Shown one piece after another: positions 7,408 through 15,101 of a stretch of 15,186 nt of DNA. The notes under the pieces are model-generated. The model saw only the letters and a program-made list of their open reading frames with translations, ran no database searches and was not told the DNA's origin. The position numbers and the translations under genes are program-made. Positions within the stretch are counted from its first letter, which is position 1; each line of letters starts with the position of its first letter. Source of the DNA: Desulfobacterales bacterium (GTDB lineage Bacteria; Desulfobacterota; Desulfobacteria; Desulfobacterales; SpSt-501); assembly GCA_025454275.1 (NCBI GenBank), contig JALOOS010000010.1, positions 1 to 15,186 on the forward strand, read 5' to 3'.

Positions 7408-7431
7408 CCGTTTCCTTTTGAAACGGTTTTT
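7408..7431 (+). terminator. Hairpin with T-run after the response regulator; also contains the 15-bp motif
   Basis: CCGTTTC (7408-7414) and GAAACGG (7420-7426) form a 7-bp stem with a CTTTT loop, followed by TTTTT at 7427-7431. This fits a rho-independent terminator for the 6920 gene, about 85 bases after its stop. The core 7410-7424 (GTTTCCTTTTGAAAC) also matches the palindrome at 6876-6890 at 13 of 15 bases, so the same DNA may be an activator site for the downstream operon. A weaker possible hairpin, CCGAC/GTCGG at 7358-7379, precedes it. Confidence 0.6.
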
Positions 7432-7485
7432 CGCCTTCCCGGCGCGGTCGAACGGGTCCAGCGCCTTAAAACAGGACCTGCGCTG

Positions 7486-7502
7486 ACGGTACGCTTTTTG
7501 TA
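7486..7502 (+). promoter_or_regulatory. Candidate sigma54 (-24/-12) promoter for the UspA/permease operon
   Basis: The sequence ACGGTACGCTTTTTGTA aligns to TTGGCACGNNNNTTGCW with the invariant GG, ACG and TTG in place and correct spacing. It differs at the first two positions, at C5 (T here) and at the -12 C (T here). The start would fall near 7512, 40 bases before ATG 7552. The GG is 71 bp downstream of the centre of the palindrome at 7410-7424, nearly the same geometry as on the - strand side. Weaker than the 6796-6812 element on sequence alone. Confidence 0.45.
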
Positions 7503-7551
7503 AGCACTTGGGTGGCCGTTCATCAACCGGCTGGACCCGGAGGGGGGCGTT

Positions 7552-8013
7552 ATGGCTGGGCTTGTCATACCCATCATGGAGTTCTCGCACTTGGACCTGG
7601 CGGCGGTTCGCTTTGCCGTCGAATACGGCAAACGCAGCCGGGCGCGGCTCCTGTTCCTCTTTGTCGACGACCCCGAATTCATCCATACCAACGCGCGCAG
7701 CCATCCACCCGAGTCTGCCGCGGAGGAGCGCGGCGCCATCCGCAAGCGAATTGAATCATTTATATCCAAGGAACAGGCGCAGGGGGGGCTGAGCCTCGAG
7801 GTCCACAACCGCCGGGGTGAGTTCATCCAGGAGGTGCGGCAGTTCATTCGCGACAACCACGCCGATGAAATCGTCCTGCCTGTCTCCGAGGAGCATGGGG
7901 CGGATTATCGGCAAGCCCGGCAGGACATTCAATTGCTGGCCCAGATGACTCACTGCCGCATCCTTACGGTAAAACCGAGGCCGAGTTTCGAAGGATCCAC
8001 CAATCTGGAATAA
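7552..8013 (+). CDS. UspA-like (universal stress protein fold) protein
   Basis: This 153-residue protein starts at ATG 7552 with a purine-rich ribosome site (GGAGGGGGG, about 7539-7547). The pattern fits the UspA alpha/beta fold: a first strand LVIPIMEF, a helix LAAVRFAVEYGKRSRA, a strand LLFLFVDDPEF, and a last strand CRILTVKP. The ATP-binding aspartate after strand 1 and the G-x2-G-x9-G-(S/T) loop of ATP-binding UspA proteins are not visible, so it may not bind nucleotide. It opens a tightly packed + strand gene series and is only 47 bp before the permease. UspA domains often accompany transporters of the SLC13/ArsB/Nha type, where they may act as regulatory partners. Function beyond that is unknown. 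Confidence 0.7.
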   Translation: MAGLVIPIMEFSHLDLAAVRFAVEYGKRSRARLLFLFVDDPEFIHTNARSHPPESAAEERGAIRKRIESFISKEQAQGGLSLEVHNRRGEFIQEVRQFIRDNHADEIVLPVSEEHGADYRQARQDIQLLAQMTHCRILTVKPRPSFEGSTNLE

Positions 8014-8060
8014 CCCTAACCCATCAGCGGCAGATTCGAAAAAAGGAAGGACCCGACGGT

Positions 8061-9869
8061 ATGGAATCCAGCGGCTTTACCTCCCAAATCGCTCTGGTAC
8101 TGGGAATGATCGGCTTGGCGGTTTTTCTCTTCATCGTGGAATGGATCCGGGTCGACATGGTCGCCATCCTCATGACCGTGGCCCTGCCCCTGCTTCATCT
8201 GGTGACGCCCAAGGAGGCCTTCTCCGGGTTTGCCAGCAACGCGGTGATCTCGATCATCGCCGTCATCATCATCGGGGCGGGGCTGGACAAGACCGGTCTG
8301 ATCAACCGCCTGGTCAAGCCCGTTGTGAAGCTGGCCGGCAACAGCGCCTCCCGGGTGGTCATCGCCATGGGGGCCACCGTGGCCTTCATCTCCAGCTTCA
8401 TGCAGAACATCGGCGCCGCCGCCCTTTTTCTGCCGGCGGTCAAACGGGTCAGCAAGTCCATGAACGTGCCGCTCTCCCAGATGCTGATGCCGATCGGCTT
8501 TTGCGCCATCCTGGGGGGCACCGTCACCCTGGTGGGCTCGAGCCCCCTCATTCTGTTGAACGACTTGATGGTCCCCTTCAAATTGAAGCCCTTCCAACTC
8601 TTCGATGTCACCCCCGTCGGGGTGGCGTTGGTGGTCTGCGGCATCGGCTCCTTCATCCTCTTCGGCCGCTTCGTGCTGCCGCGCGGGGAGATGGATGCCC
8701 ACAAGGAGCAGGAGACAGGGGCCCGGGCCGCCTATGAAGAGCTGGCCGAATCCTTCGAACTGCTCGTTCCAGCCGATTTCGCCGCCTTCCGCGATCCGGT
8801 GACGGTCAAGTCGCTTCGCAACCAGTACCTGGTCAACGCGGTGGCCTATGCCGGTCGCGACCGGCTGAAAATGCTGGCGCTCTCACCGGACATGGAGATC
8901 CGCGGCGAGGGACACCTGGCGGTGTTCGGCAAGAAGGAGAACGTCCATAAAATGGCGGAGGAGCTGGGGTTGAACCTGAAGCCCGGCATGGAGGTCTTCA
9001 AGGAGGAGCTCTCCCCGGCCATCTCCGGCACCATCGAGGCGGTGGTGGCGCCGCGCTCTGAGTTGATCGGCAAGACGCTGAAACAGGCCCATTTCTGGGA
9101 GCAGTACCAAGTCAACCCCGTGGCCCTCTACCGCTCCGACCAGGTCTTCTACAGCGGCCTGTCGACCATGGTCCTGCGCTCGGGAGATTCCATCGTGCTC
9201 CAGGGCCCCTGGGAGCGCTTCAAAATCCTGGAGGAGAACCGGAAATTCATCTTCACGACCCCCGTGGGCGAGGTCCTCAAGCCCGAAAAGGCCATTTTCG
9301 CCGGTTTGTGGATGGCGGTCTCCCTGATCATGATCATCGTCTTCGACATTCAGCTCTCCGTTGCGCTCATGACCGGCGCCTTCGGGATGATCGTCTGCCG
9401 GGTGCTGACCATCGACGAAGCCTATCAGTCGGTGGACTGGCGCACGGTCTTTCTGCTGGCGGGCCTGATCCCGCTCGGCATCGCCACCGAAAAGTCCGGT
9501 ACGGCGGCCTGGATTGCGAATACGGTCCTGGGGTTTTTCGGAGAGGTTTCCCCGCTCGTTCTGCTGACGGCGATCGCAGTCCTATCCACCTTTTTCACGC
9601 TGGTCATCTCCAACGTGGGAGCGACGGTGCTGCTGGTGCCGCTGGTCGTGAACATGGCCATGGCGGCCGGCGCCGATCCGCGCATGGCGGTCCTGGTGGT
9701 GGGGCTGGCCACCTCCAACTCCTTCGTCCTGCCGACCCACCAGGTGAACGCCCTTTACATGGGGCCGGGCCGCTATCGCAGTGTCGATTTCATGAAGGGC
9801 GGCGGGTTGATGACGGTCGTTTTCATTCTCGTCCTCATGACGATGCTCTATCTCTTTTATGGAATCTGA
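8061..9869 (+). CDS. SLC13/DASS-type permease with two cytoplasmic RCK_C (TrkA-C) domains
   Basis: The 602-residue inner-membrane protein has two multi-helix halves, residues 8-208 and 410-602, separated by a soluble insert. The first half has SSFMQNIGAAALFLP (111-125), the second VISNVGATVLLVP (515-527); these correspond to the repeated substrate/Na+ hairpin motifs of the family. The insert contains one RCK_C-like segment (about 240-305) and a clearer second (about 318-385, with ELIGKTLKQA and SGDSIVLQG). RCK_C domains commonly sense ligands and gate transport. ATG 8061 follows AAGGAAGG at about 8042-8050. Family members carry sulfate, dicarboxylates or other anions, usually with Na+; the substrate cannot be fixed from sequence. 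Na+ coupling would match the Mrp genes further downstream. Confidence 0.88.
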   Translation: MESSGFTSQIALVLGMIGLAVFLFIVEWIRVDMVAILMTVALPLLHLVTPKEAFSGFASNAVISIIAVIIIGAGLDKTGLINRLVKPVVKLAGNSASRVVIAMGATVAFISSFMQNIGAAALFLPAVKRVSKSMNVPLSQMLMPIGFCAILGGTVTLVGSSPLILLNDLMVPFKLKPFQLFDVTPVGVALVVCGIGSFILFGRFVLPRGEMDAHKEQETGARAAYEELAESFELLVPADFAAFRDPVTVKSLRNQYLVNAVAYAGRDRLKMLALSPDMEIRGEGHLAVFGKKENVHKMAEELGLNLKPGMEVFKEELSPAISGTIEAVVAPRSELIGKTLKQAHFWEQYQVNPVALYRSDQVFYSGLSTMVLRSGDSIVLQGPWERFKILEENRKFIFTTPVGEVLKPEKAIFAGLWMAVSLIMIIVFDIQLSVALMTGAFGMIVCRVLTIDEAYQSVDWRTVFLLAGLIPLGIATEKSGTAAWIANTVLGFFGEVSPLVLLTAIAVLSTFFTLVISNVGATVLLVPLVVNMAMAAGADPRMAVLVVGLATSNSFVLPTHQVNALYMGPGRYRSVDFMKGGGLMTVVFILVLMTMLYLFYGI

Positions 9870-9935
9870 TCCGGGCGGCTTGCAAGAGCGGCCCTCCGGC
9901 AGCGGCCTCACGCCGCATCACACGGGAGGTGTAGG

Positions 9936-10712
9936 ATGTCCTCGATCGCAATCTGGTCTCAATACGGAAATCAGAGCCTGGCCGTCGGCCGGCACGTCGC
10001 CTCGCAGCTCGGATTCCGGCTGGTTTCCATGCAGGACCTGGTGAAAACGACCGCCGCCGAGTTTCAGATGCCGGAGGCGGAGCTCGCCGCTGTCTTCAAA
10101 AAGAGGTCGGGGCTGAAGGGGGTCTTCGCCAAGAAGCCCAGCAAGGGACTGGCCTGCATCGAACAGCAGCTCTGCCGGCTGATCGCCGAGGACCGGCTGG
10201 TCTTCGTGGGGCATGTGGGGCTGACGCTGTGCCAGATGATCTCCCATGTGCTCAAGGCCCTGGTGCTGGACCATCCGGGCGGCGGTTCCGGGCCCGCCGA
10301 CCCCGGGGTCAAGGAGTGGTTCCAGACGGCCTACCAGGAGGATCTCGAGGACCCGAACCTCTACGATCTCACCGTGAACCTGACGCACATGGACGTGGCC
10401 GAGGCCGGCAACATCATCATCAACACCCTGCAGCATCACAAGTTCACCCCCATGACCTATTCCCTCAAATGCATGGACAACCTGGAACTCTCGGGCCGGG
10501 TGAAGACCCTCCTGGTGGAGAAGTACCCGGATGTGGCGGTCAAGGCGCACGACGGGGCCGTCTACGTCTTTTCCTCGGGGTTCAACCGCGGCAGACAGAA
10601 GGCGGCCCTCCAAACGAAGCAGACGCTTTTGGGTCTGGAAGGCGTCAGCCACGTAGAGGTCCATGGCGACAAAAAGCTTTTTGACAGCATCACCTGCGGT
10701 CAGGTAAGGTAG
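9936..10712 (+). CDS. Cytidylate-kinase-like family protein with degenerate P-loop and C-terminal BON-like domain
   Basis: The 258-residue protein begins IAIWSQYGNQSLAVGRHVAS (residues 4-23). This aligns with the start of cytidylate-kinase-like proteins (SRQYGSGG-REIG type), but the GSGG/GK-S phosphate loop is replaced by GNQSLAVG. Later landmarks are LVFVGHVG (88-95) and DPNLYDLTVNLTHM (139-152), which match the family, while the arginine-rich lid region is replaced by a Gly/Pro stretch (113-123). Residues about 185-245 (SGRVKTLLVEKY to VSHVEVHG) resemble a BON domain, a small fold linked to membrane or ligand binding. It probably no longer phosphorylates nucleotides and may be a sensor or scaffold. 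GGAGGTG at about 9925-9931 supports ATG 9936. It lies 66 bp after the permease gene and 35 bp before a response regulator. Confidence 0.72.
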   Translation: MSSIAIWSQYGNQSLAVGRHVASQLGFRLVSMQDLVKTTAAEFQMPEAELAAVFKKRSGLKGVFAKKPSKGLACIEQQLCRLIAEDRLVFVGHVGLTLCQMISHVLKALVLDHPGGGSGPADPGVKEWFQTAYQEDLEDPNLYDLTVNLTHMDVAEAGNIIINTLQHHKFTPMTYSLKCMDNLELSGRVKTLLVEKYPDVAVKAHDGAVYVFSSGFNRGRQKAALQTKQTLLGLEGVSHVEVHGDKKLFDSITCGQVR

Positions 10713-10747
10713 TGCTGGCTCAATCCGGAAGACGGGAGGCAGAGACA

Positions 10748-11146
10748 ATGAAGGCGGTCGAGGTGTTGCTTCTGGACGACGAGCCCATTGTGGGGCAGCG
10801 GCTCAAAAGCGGGCTGGTCAAAATGGGCTGTACGGTGGAGACCTTCGAAAACCCGGTGGCCGCTATGGCCCGGATCGCTCAGAAGAAATTCGACATCGTC
10901 ATCACCGATGTGATGATGGCCGAGGCGAACGGGATCCAGGTTCTGGAAGCGGCCAAGAAGCTCAACCCGGAGGTGAAGGTGATCATCATCACCGGCTATG
11001 CCACGGCCGAGCTGGCGCGCGAGGCGATGGAAAAAGGGGCATACGACATGATCGCCAAGCCCTTCAAACCGGCCGACCTGCGGGGGCTCGTGGTCCGCGC
11101 CATGCAGGAGCTGGGGGTCCAGGTCGTCGCGCCGACGGAGGAGTAG
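10748..11146 (+). CDS. Single-domain response regulator (second receiver)
   Basis: This is a 132-residue lone receiver domain. The acidic pair D10-D11, phospho-acceptor D54 in VITDVMM, T82 in IITGYA and K104 in AKPF are present. ATG 10748 is chosen because GGGAGG at about 10735-10740 is well spaced; the frame extends upstream to a GTG that overlaps the preceding stop, a less likely start. It sits directly upstream of a histidine kinase and an NtrC-type regulator, so it may be a phosphate sink, a relay or a second output of the same kinase. Its sequence is closer in style to the receiver of the NtrC-type gene (VETFENPVAAM versus VEVFDDPVAAL) than to the receiver at 6920, suggesting local duplication. 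Confidence 0.92.
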   Translation: MKAVEVLLLDDEPIVGQRLKSGLVKMGCTVETFENPVAAMARIAQKKFDIVITDVMMAEANGIQVLEAAKKLNPEVKVIIITGYATAELAREAMEKGAYDMIAKPFKPADLRGLVVRAMQELGVQVVAPTEE

Positions 11147-11158
11147 CCTCCGCGCGCG

Positions 11159-11176
11159 CCCGCAGGGTTTTGCGGG
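11159..11176 (+). other. Small intergenic hairpin with an alternative pairing
   Basis: CCCGCA (11159-11164) pairs with TGCGGG (11171-11176). CAGGG (11163-11167) can instead pair with CCCTG (11180-11184), so the two hairpins exclude each other. They lie in the 52-bp gap before the histidine kinase. No T-run follows. A role in processing or attenuation is possible but unsupported beyond the pairing. Confidence 0.3.
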
Positions 11177-11198
11177 GTTCCCTGCCCGAGACGGCGAA

Positions 11199-12761
11199 AT
11201 GAATCTCAGCCACTTTTTCCATCAGCCGGCAGGCGATCGCCATCCGGTACCCGGCGGCCTGGCCCTGACCGAACAGGAACGGGAGCTTCTGGATCGTCCG
11301 GCCTTCAGTTTTCGCTTCCAGATCATCCTGGGGTTTCTGATCGTCTTTCTGCTCTCGGTGGCGATCATCATCGGCGCCATGGTGGCGGTCAACCACATCC
11401 AGCGGCGCATCACCACCTTCCAGACCTGGCAGCGGTTCCTCTTCGACGTCGAACAGGCCCGGCGCTGGGAGAAGAACTTTTTTCTCTACGGCACCAATCT
11501 GCAGGAGGCGCTGGAGAGCTCCCACGAGGCGCAGCGGCTTCTGGAGGCGAACCTGGAGGCGCTGGAGGCCATTTCCGGCCCGCAGGGCAGGGAGGCGATA
11601 GCGGGCCACCTGGCCAAGTACCACGCCTTGCTGCAGGACCTTTACCGGCTGGTCCAGGCCGGCACCCTCTCCTCCCGGGTCCAGGACGAACTGGAAACCA
11701 ACCTGCGGCACTACGGGGCCCTTGTGGTCGAGGACGCCGCCGACGTGGCCGCCCGCGAGAACCAGCTCGTGCTCAGCTGGCTCGATCTCATGCAGAAAGT
11801 GCCGACCTATTACCTGGTCTTCCATTTCGTCCTCATGCTGTGGATGACCCGGTTCCTCTCCAACCGCTTCATGAAGCCCCTCAATTACCTGGTCAAGCAG
11901 ACCAAGCGCATCGCCACCGGTGATTTTTCCGATGTCAAACCGATCCGGAAATACCGGGATGAGTTCACGACGGTGGAGGTGGCGATAAACCGGATGCTGC
12001 GCGAGCTGGAGAGCCGGCAGAACTCCCTGATCGACTCCCACAAACTGCGGGCGGTGGGCATCCTGACGGCCGGGGTCGCCCACGAGCTGAACAACCCCCT
12101 CAACAACATCATGTTGACGGCGCACGCCATCCTGGAGGAGTACCAGGCGCTCTCCGCGGAGGAGACCGTGGCGATGGTCAAAGACATCGTCGCGGAGACC
12201 GACCGTTCCCGGGCCATCGTCCACAACCTGCTCGACTTCACACGTGAGACCGAATCGGTCATGGGACCGCTGCAGTTGGGCCGGCTGTTGGAAGAGACCA
12301 TCCGGTTGGCGCGCAACCAAGTGAAGGTCAAGCGTGCCATTCTCGAATCGCTCATCGCCCCGGATCTGCCGCAGGTCCATGGCGACCGGCAGCAGCTCAA
12401 GCAGGCCTTCCTGAACCTGATTCTAAACGCGCTGGATGCCATCGGAGAAGAAGGGATCATCCGGGTAACGGCGGCCCCGGCGGCCCCGGGCGTTCTGCAG
12501 GTTCAGATTGAAGACAATGGCTGCGGGATCCCGGCCGATGCGCTCACCCATGTCTTTGACCCTTTTTACACGACCAAACCCGTGGGCAAAGGCACCGGGC
12601 TGGGGTTGTCGGTCGTTCACGGCATCGTGACCAAGCACGGGGGCGACGTCACCGTGAAGAGCGCGCCCGGCCATACCGTGTTTACCGTGACGCTGCCCTG
12701 CCGGGCTCCCGTCGCGGCCCCCCTCGATCCCGCCGGGCGGCAAGAGGGCCATCGGACGTGA
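11199..12761 (+). CDS. Membrane sensor histidine kinase, NtrB-like
   Basis: The 520-residue kinase has a cytoplasmic N-terminus of about 40 residues, TM1 at 41-63, a periplasmic region at about 64-201, and TM2 at about 202-219. A HAMP-like linker (220-272) follows, then a dimerisation/phospho-acceptor domain with H295 in GVAHELNNPLNNI, and the ATPase domain with N410 (NLILNALDAI), DNGCGIP (439-445), FDPFYTTKP and GTGLGLSV (465-472). All catalytic boxes look intact. The periplasmic part is predicted helical, with RRWEKNFFLYGTNLQEAL, reminiscent of four-helix-bundle or HBM sensors; the ligand is unknown. ATG 11199 has only a weak purine stretch upstream. Its last codons overlap the sigma54 activator gene by four bases (GTGA), so the two should be translationally coupled and form a cognate pair. 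Confidence 0.93.
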   Translation: MNLSHFFHQPAGDRHPVPGGLALTEQERELLDRPAFSFRFQIILGFLIVFLLSVAIIIGAMVAVNHIQRRITTFQTWQRFLFDVEQARRWEKNFFLYGTNLQEALESSHEAQRLLEANLEALEAISGPQGREAIAGHLAKYHALLQDLYRLVQAGTLSSRVQDELETNLRHYGALVVEDAADVAARENQLVLSWLDLMQKVPTYYLVFHFVLMLWMTRFLSNRFMKPLNYLVKQTKRIATGDFSDVKPIRKYRDEFTTVEVAINRMLRELESRQNSLIDSHKLRAVGILTAGVAHELNNPLNNIMLTAHAILEEYQALSAEETVAMVKDIVAETDRSRAIVHNLLDFTRETESVMGPLQLGRLLEETIRLARNQVKVKRAILESLIAPDLPQVHGDRQQLKQAFLNLILNALDAIGEEGIIRVTAAPAAPGVLQVQIEDNGCGIPADALTHVFDPFYTTKPVGKGTGLGLSVVHGIVTKHGGDVTVKSAPGHTVFTVTLPCRAPVAAPLDPAGRQEGHRT

Positions 12762-14131
12762 AACCTCCTTCCACTTGCAACCCGCTGCGGCTGGCGGTCA
12801 TCGACGACGAGCCTCTGGCGCTCAAGCAGCTGCGCCGGATCCTCAGCCGCCGGGGATACGCGGTGGAGGTGTTTGACGACCCGGTGGCCGCACTGAAGCA
12901 CATCGACCAGGCCCACGTCGATATCGTCCTGACCGACCTGCGCATGCCGCGGGTGGGCGGCATGGATGTCCTGCGGCACGTCAAGGCGCGGCAGCCCCAG
13001 GCCGAGGTGATCCTCATCACCGGTTACGCCTCGATCGACGACGCCGTCGCGGCCGTGAAGCAGGGCGCCTTCTACTACATCGAGAAACCGATATCCCCCG
13101 ACCAGCTCCTGAGTGTCATTCAGCGCGCCGCCGACAAGATATCCCTCCAGGCGATCAATGCGCAGCTGAAAGAGGAGCTCATGAAAAAAGAGCCCGCCCG
13201 CGACATTCTCGGGGTCAGCCCCCAGATCCGGGAGCTGGTCAAGGTCATCGCCAAGGTGGCGCGCATCGACTGCAATGTGCTGATCCAGGGGGAGAGCGGC
13301 ACGGGCAAGGAGCTCGTGGCCCGCGCCATCCACCTCGGCAGCGAGCGCAGGGAGCACCCCTTCGTGGGGTTCAACTGCGGGGGGTTCGCCGAGGAGCTCG
13401 TGGCCAGCGAACTCTTCGGCCATGAGAAAGGGGCCTTTACCGGCGCCCACAGCCTCAAGCCGGGTCTCTTCGAGCAGGCCCAGGGCGGGACGGTGTTCCT
13501 GGACGAAGTCGGCGAGATGTCGCTCTCCACCCAGGTCAAGCTCCTGCGGTTGATCCAGGAGCGCAAGGTGCAGCGGGTCGGCGGGTCCAAAGCCGTTCCG
13601 CTCGACTTCCGATTGATTTCGGCCACCAACAAGGACCTGGAACGCGAGGTGGGCGCCGGGCGTTTTCGCGAGGATCTCTTTTTCCGCCTGAAAGTGGTGG
13701 TGATCCGGACTCCGCCGCTGCGGGAGCGCCCGGAAGACATACCGGTGTTCATGGACTATTTCCTGAACCTCTACAACCTGCGGTACAACAAAGCCATCCA
13801 GGGGTTCAGCCCCGAGGCCCGGGACACCCTTTTATCCTATTCGTTTCCGGGCAACGTGCGGGAGCTCGAGCACATCGTCTGCAGCGCGGTGGCGCTGAGC
13901 GAGACGGATATCATCGACGTTGCCGATTTGCCCGAGGACTTGCAGGTGCTCGAGGTCGACGCCGTGGCGTGCAATGAACTGAGCACCCTGGAGCAAACCG
14001 AAAAGGCGCACATCGTCAGGGTGCTGGAGGCCACCAATTACAGCAAGGTCCGGGCGGCGGAAATCCTCGGGATCCCCAGAACCACCCTGTGGCGCAAGAT
14101 CCGGAAATACGGCATCCGGGAGATCCGCTGA
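12758..14131 (+). CDS. NtrC-family sigma54-dependent response regulator
   Basis: The 457-residue protein has a receiver domain (phospho-acceptor D60 in IVLTDLRMP, T88, K110), an AAA+ domain and a C-terminal Fis-type helix-turn-helix. The AAA+ domain has Walker A GESGTGKE (178-185), the sigma54-contact loop GAFTGA (225-230), Walker B GGTVFLDE (243-250) and PGNVRELEH. The helix-turn-helix includes AAEILGIPRTTLWRKIRKYG. All parts needed to activate sigma54 RNA polymerase are present. The start is GTG 12758, overlapping the kinase TGA in GTGA. It is the obvious candidate to bind the GTTTC-N5-GAAAC palindromes at 6876-6890 and 7410-7424 and to drive the two nearby sigma54-like promoters. That link is inferred from proximity and site geometry. 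Confidence 0.95.
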   Translation: MKPPSTCNPLRLAVIDDEPLALKQLRRILSRRGYAVEVFDDPVAALKHIDQAHVDIVLTDLRMPRVGGMDVLRHVKARQPQAEVILITGYASIDDAVAAVKQGAFYYIEKPISPDQLLSVIQRAADKISLQAINAQLKEELMKKEPARDILGVSPQIRELVKVIAKVARIDCNVLIQGESGTGKELVARAIHLGSERREHPFVGFNCGGFAEELVASELFGHEKGAFTGAHSLKPGLFEQAQGGTVFLDEVGEMSLSTQVKLLRLIQERKVQRVGGSKAVPLDFRLISATNKDLEREVGAGRFREDLFFRLKVVVIRTPPLRERPEDIPVFMDYFLNLYNLRYNKAIQGFSPEARDTLLSYSFPGNVRELEHIVCSAVALSETDIIDVADLPEDLQVLEVDAVACNELSTLEQTEKAHIVRVLEATNYSKVRAAEILGIPRTTLWRKIRKYGIREIR

Positions 14132-14153
14132 AAAGACCGAAAGGCTCCCGGCA

Positions 14154-14184
14154 CTTTTGGAAAAAGCGCGAAACGTCCCAAAAG
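14154..14184. other. Inverted repeat CTTTTGG/CCAAAAG before mrpE
   Basis: CTTTTGG at 14154-14160 and CCAAAAG at 14178-14184 are perfect complements separated by 17 bases, in the 86-bp gap between the sigma54 activator and mrpE. No T-run follows, so terminator function is unlikely. It could be a regulator site or an RNA stem affecting mrpE expression. Confidence 0.3.
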
Positions 14185-14217
14185 GGCCTAAGCGATCAGG
14201 GCAATGGATTGTTCCTA

Positions 14218-14832
14218 ATGCGCGGGACCAATTCAATGCAAAAGACCCCCGAGCTTCTCGTTGTCCGCGGCAGCTGGTGGCGACGTTGCCGCGGCAAGGC
14301 CGTTCAAGCCGTCCTGCTCATGGCGGTGTGGCTGATCCTCAGCGGGATGTACGATTTCATCCACATCTTCTACGGCGTGATCTCCGTCGCCTTCGTGGTC
14401 TGGCTGAACGACCGGCTGACCCCGCTGCCCCTGGCGGGGGAGCGGTGCGGCGAAAGGCGGATCATCTTCTCCCGGCTTCTGCTCTACATCCCCTGGCTCC
14501 TCTGGCAGATCGCCCTCTCGGGCATCTACGTGGCCGGGGTGGTGCTCAATCCCCATCCGCGTCTCGCGCCGACGATCGTGCGCTTCACCTCGCGCCAGCC
14601 GGGCGTCGTGGCCCGGGTCATCCTGGGCAACTCCATCACCCTCACCCCCGGCACCATCACCCTCGCCATCAACGGCGACCTCTTCACCGTCCACGCCCTG
14701 ACCGCCGATACGGCGGCGGGGCTTATCTCCGGGGACATGGAAAGCCGTGTGGGCCGGCTTTATTGCGAGGGCCTGTCGCCCGAGGATGCCTGCTGCGATG
14801 TCTACATGCTCAAGTCACGGGGGGAGCGCTAA
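14218..14832 (+). CDS. mrpE: Mrp-type Na+/H+ antiporter subunit E
   Basis: This is a small inner-membrane subunit of the multi-subunit Mrp (Mnh/Sha) cation/proton antiporter. From ATG 14218 it has 204 residues; an in-frame ATG at 14236 would give 198, and neither has a clear ribosome site. After a basic N-terminus come the first helices (AVLLMAVWLILSGMYDFIHI onward), a third membrane segment (LLYIPWLLWQIALSGIYVAG), and the family signature around LGNSITLTPGTITLAINGD and VHAL, which forms the cytoplasmic C-terminal domain. It starts the E-F-G order seen in Mrp operons, with mrpF immediately after the stop. Subunits A-D are not in the window and could lie downstream. Its placement after the sigma54 activator may make it part of the upstream operon. 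Confidence 0.92.
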   Translation: MRGTNSMQKTPELLVVRGSWWRRCRGKAVQAVLLMAVWLILSGMYDFIHIFYGVISVAFVVWLNDRLTPLPLAGERCGERRIIFSRLLLYIPWLLWQIALSGIYVAGVVLNPHPRLAPTIVRFTSRQPGVVARVILGNSITLTPGTITLAINGDLFTVHALTADTAAGLISGDMESRVGRLYCEGLSPEDACCDVYMLKSRGER

Positions 14833-15099
14833 GTGCAGACGGTCTTCCTTTTGCTGATCCTGCTCCTGGGCGTCGTGCTGCTCCTTCCCTTCTATCGCGT
14901 CTACAAGGGACCGACCATCTTCGACCGGCTGTTGGGCGCCGCCGCCATCGGCACCAAGACCATCACCCTTGTGCTGCTCTTCGGCATGGTCTACGGCCGG
15001 CTGGACATGTTCGTCGATATTTCGCTCGGCTACGCCACCCTCAACTTCGTGGGCGTTATCGCCATGGCCAAATACCTCAAGGCGACGAAGGGGTTCTGA
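14833..15099 (+). CDS. mrpF: Mrp-type Na+/H+ antiporter subunit F
   Basis: The 88-residue membrane protein has three predicted helices (about 2-20, 33-53 and 60-80). It has the family motif KGPTIFDRLLGAAAIGTKTI and a third helix ending in GYATLNFVGVIAMAKYL. Translation starts at GTG 14833, directly after the mrpE TAA (14830-14832) and so probably coupled; GGGGAGCG just upstream (about 14820-14827) can serve as ribosome site. Length and composition are normal for MrpF/MnhF, which is needed for assembly and activity of the complex. Confidence 0.93.
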   Translation: MQTVFLLLILLLGVVLLLPFYRVYKGPTIFDRLLGAAAIGTKTITLVLLFGMVYGRLDMFVDISLGYATLNFVGVIAMAKYLKATKGF

Positions 15100-15101
15100 G
15101 C

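Noticed and set aside
14146..14162. CCGGCAC as a sigma54 -24 box before mrpE
   Set aside because: The -24 block matches, but at the required spacing the -12 block reads GAAA instead of TTGC.
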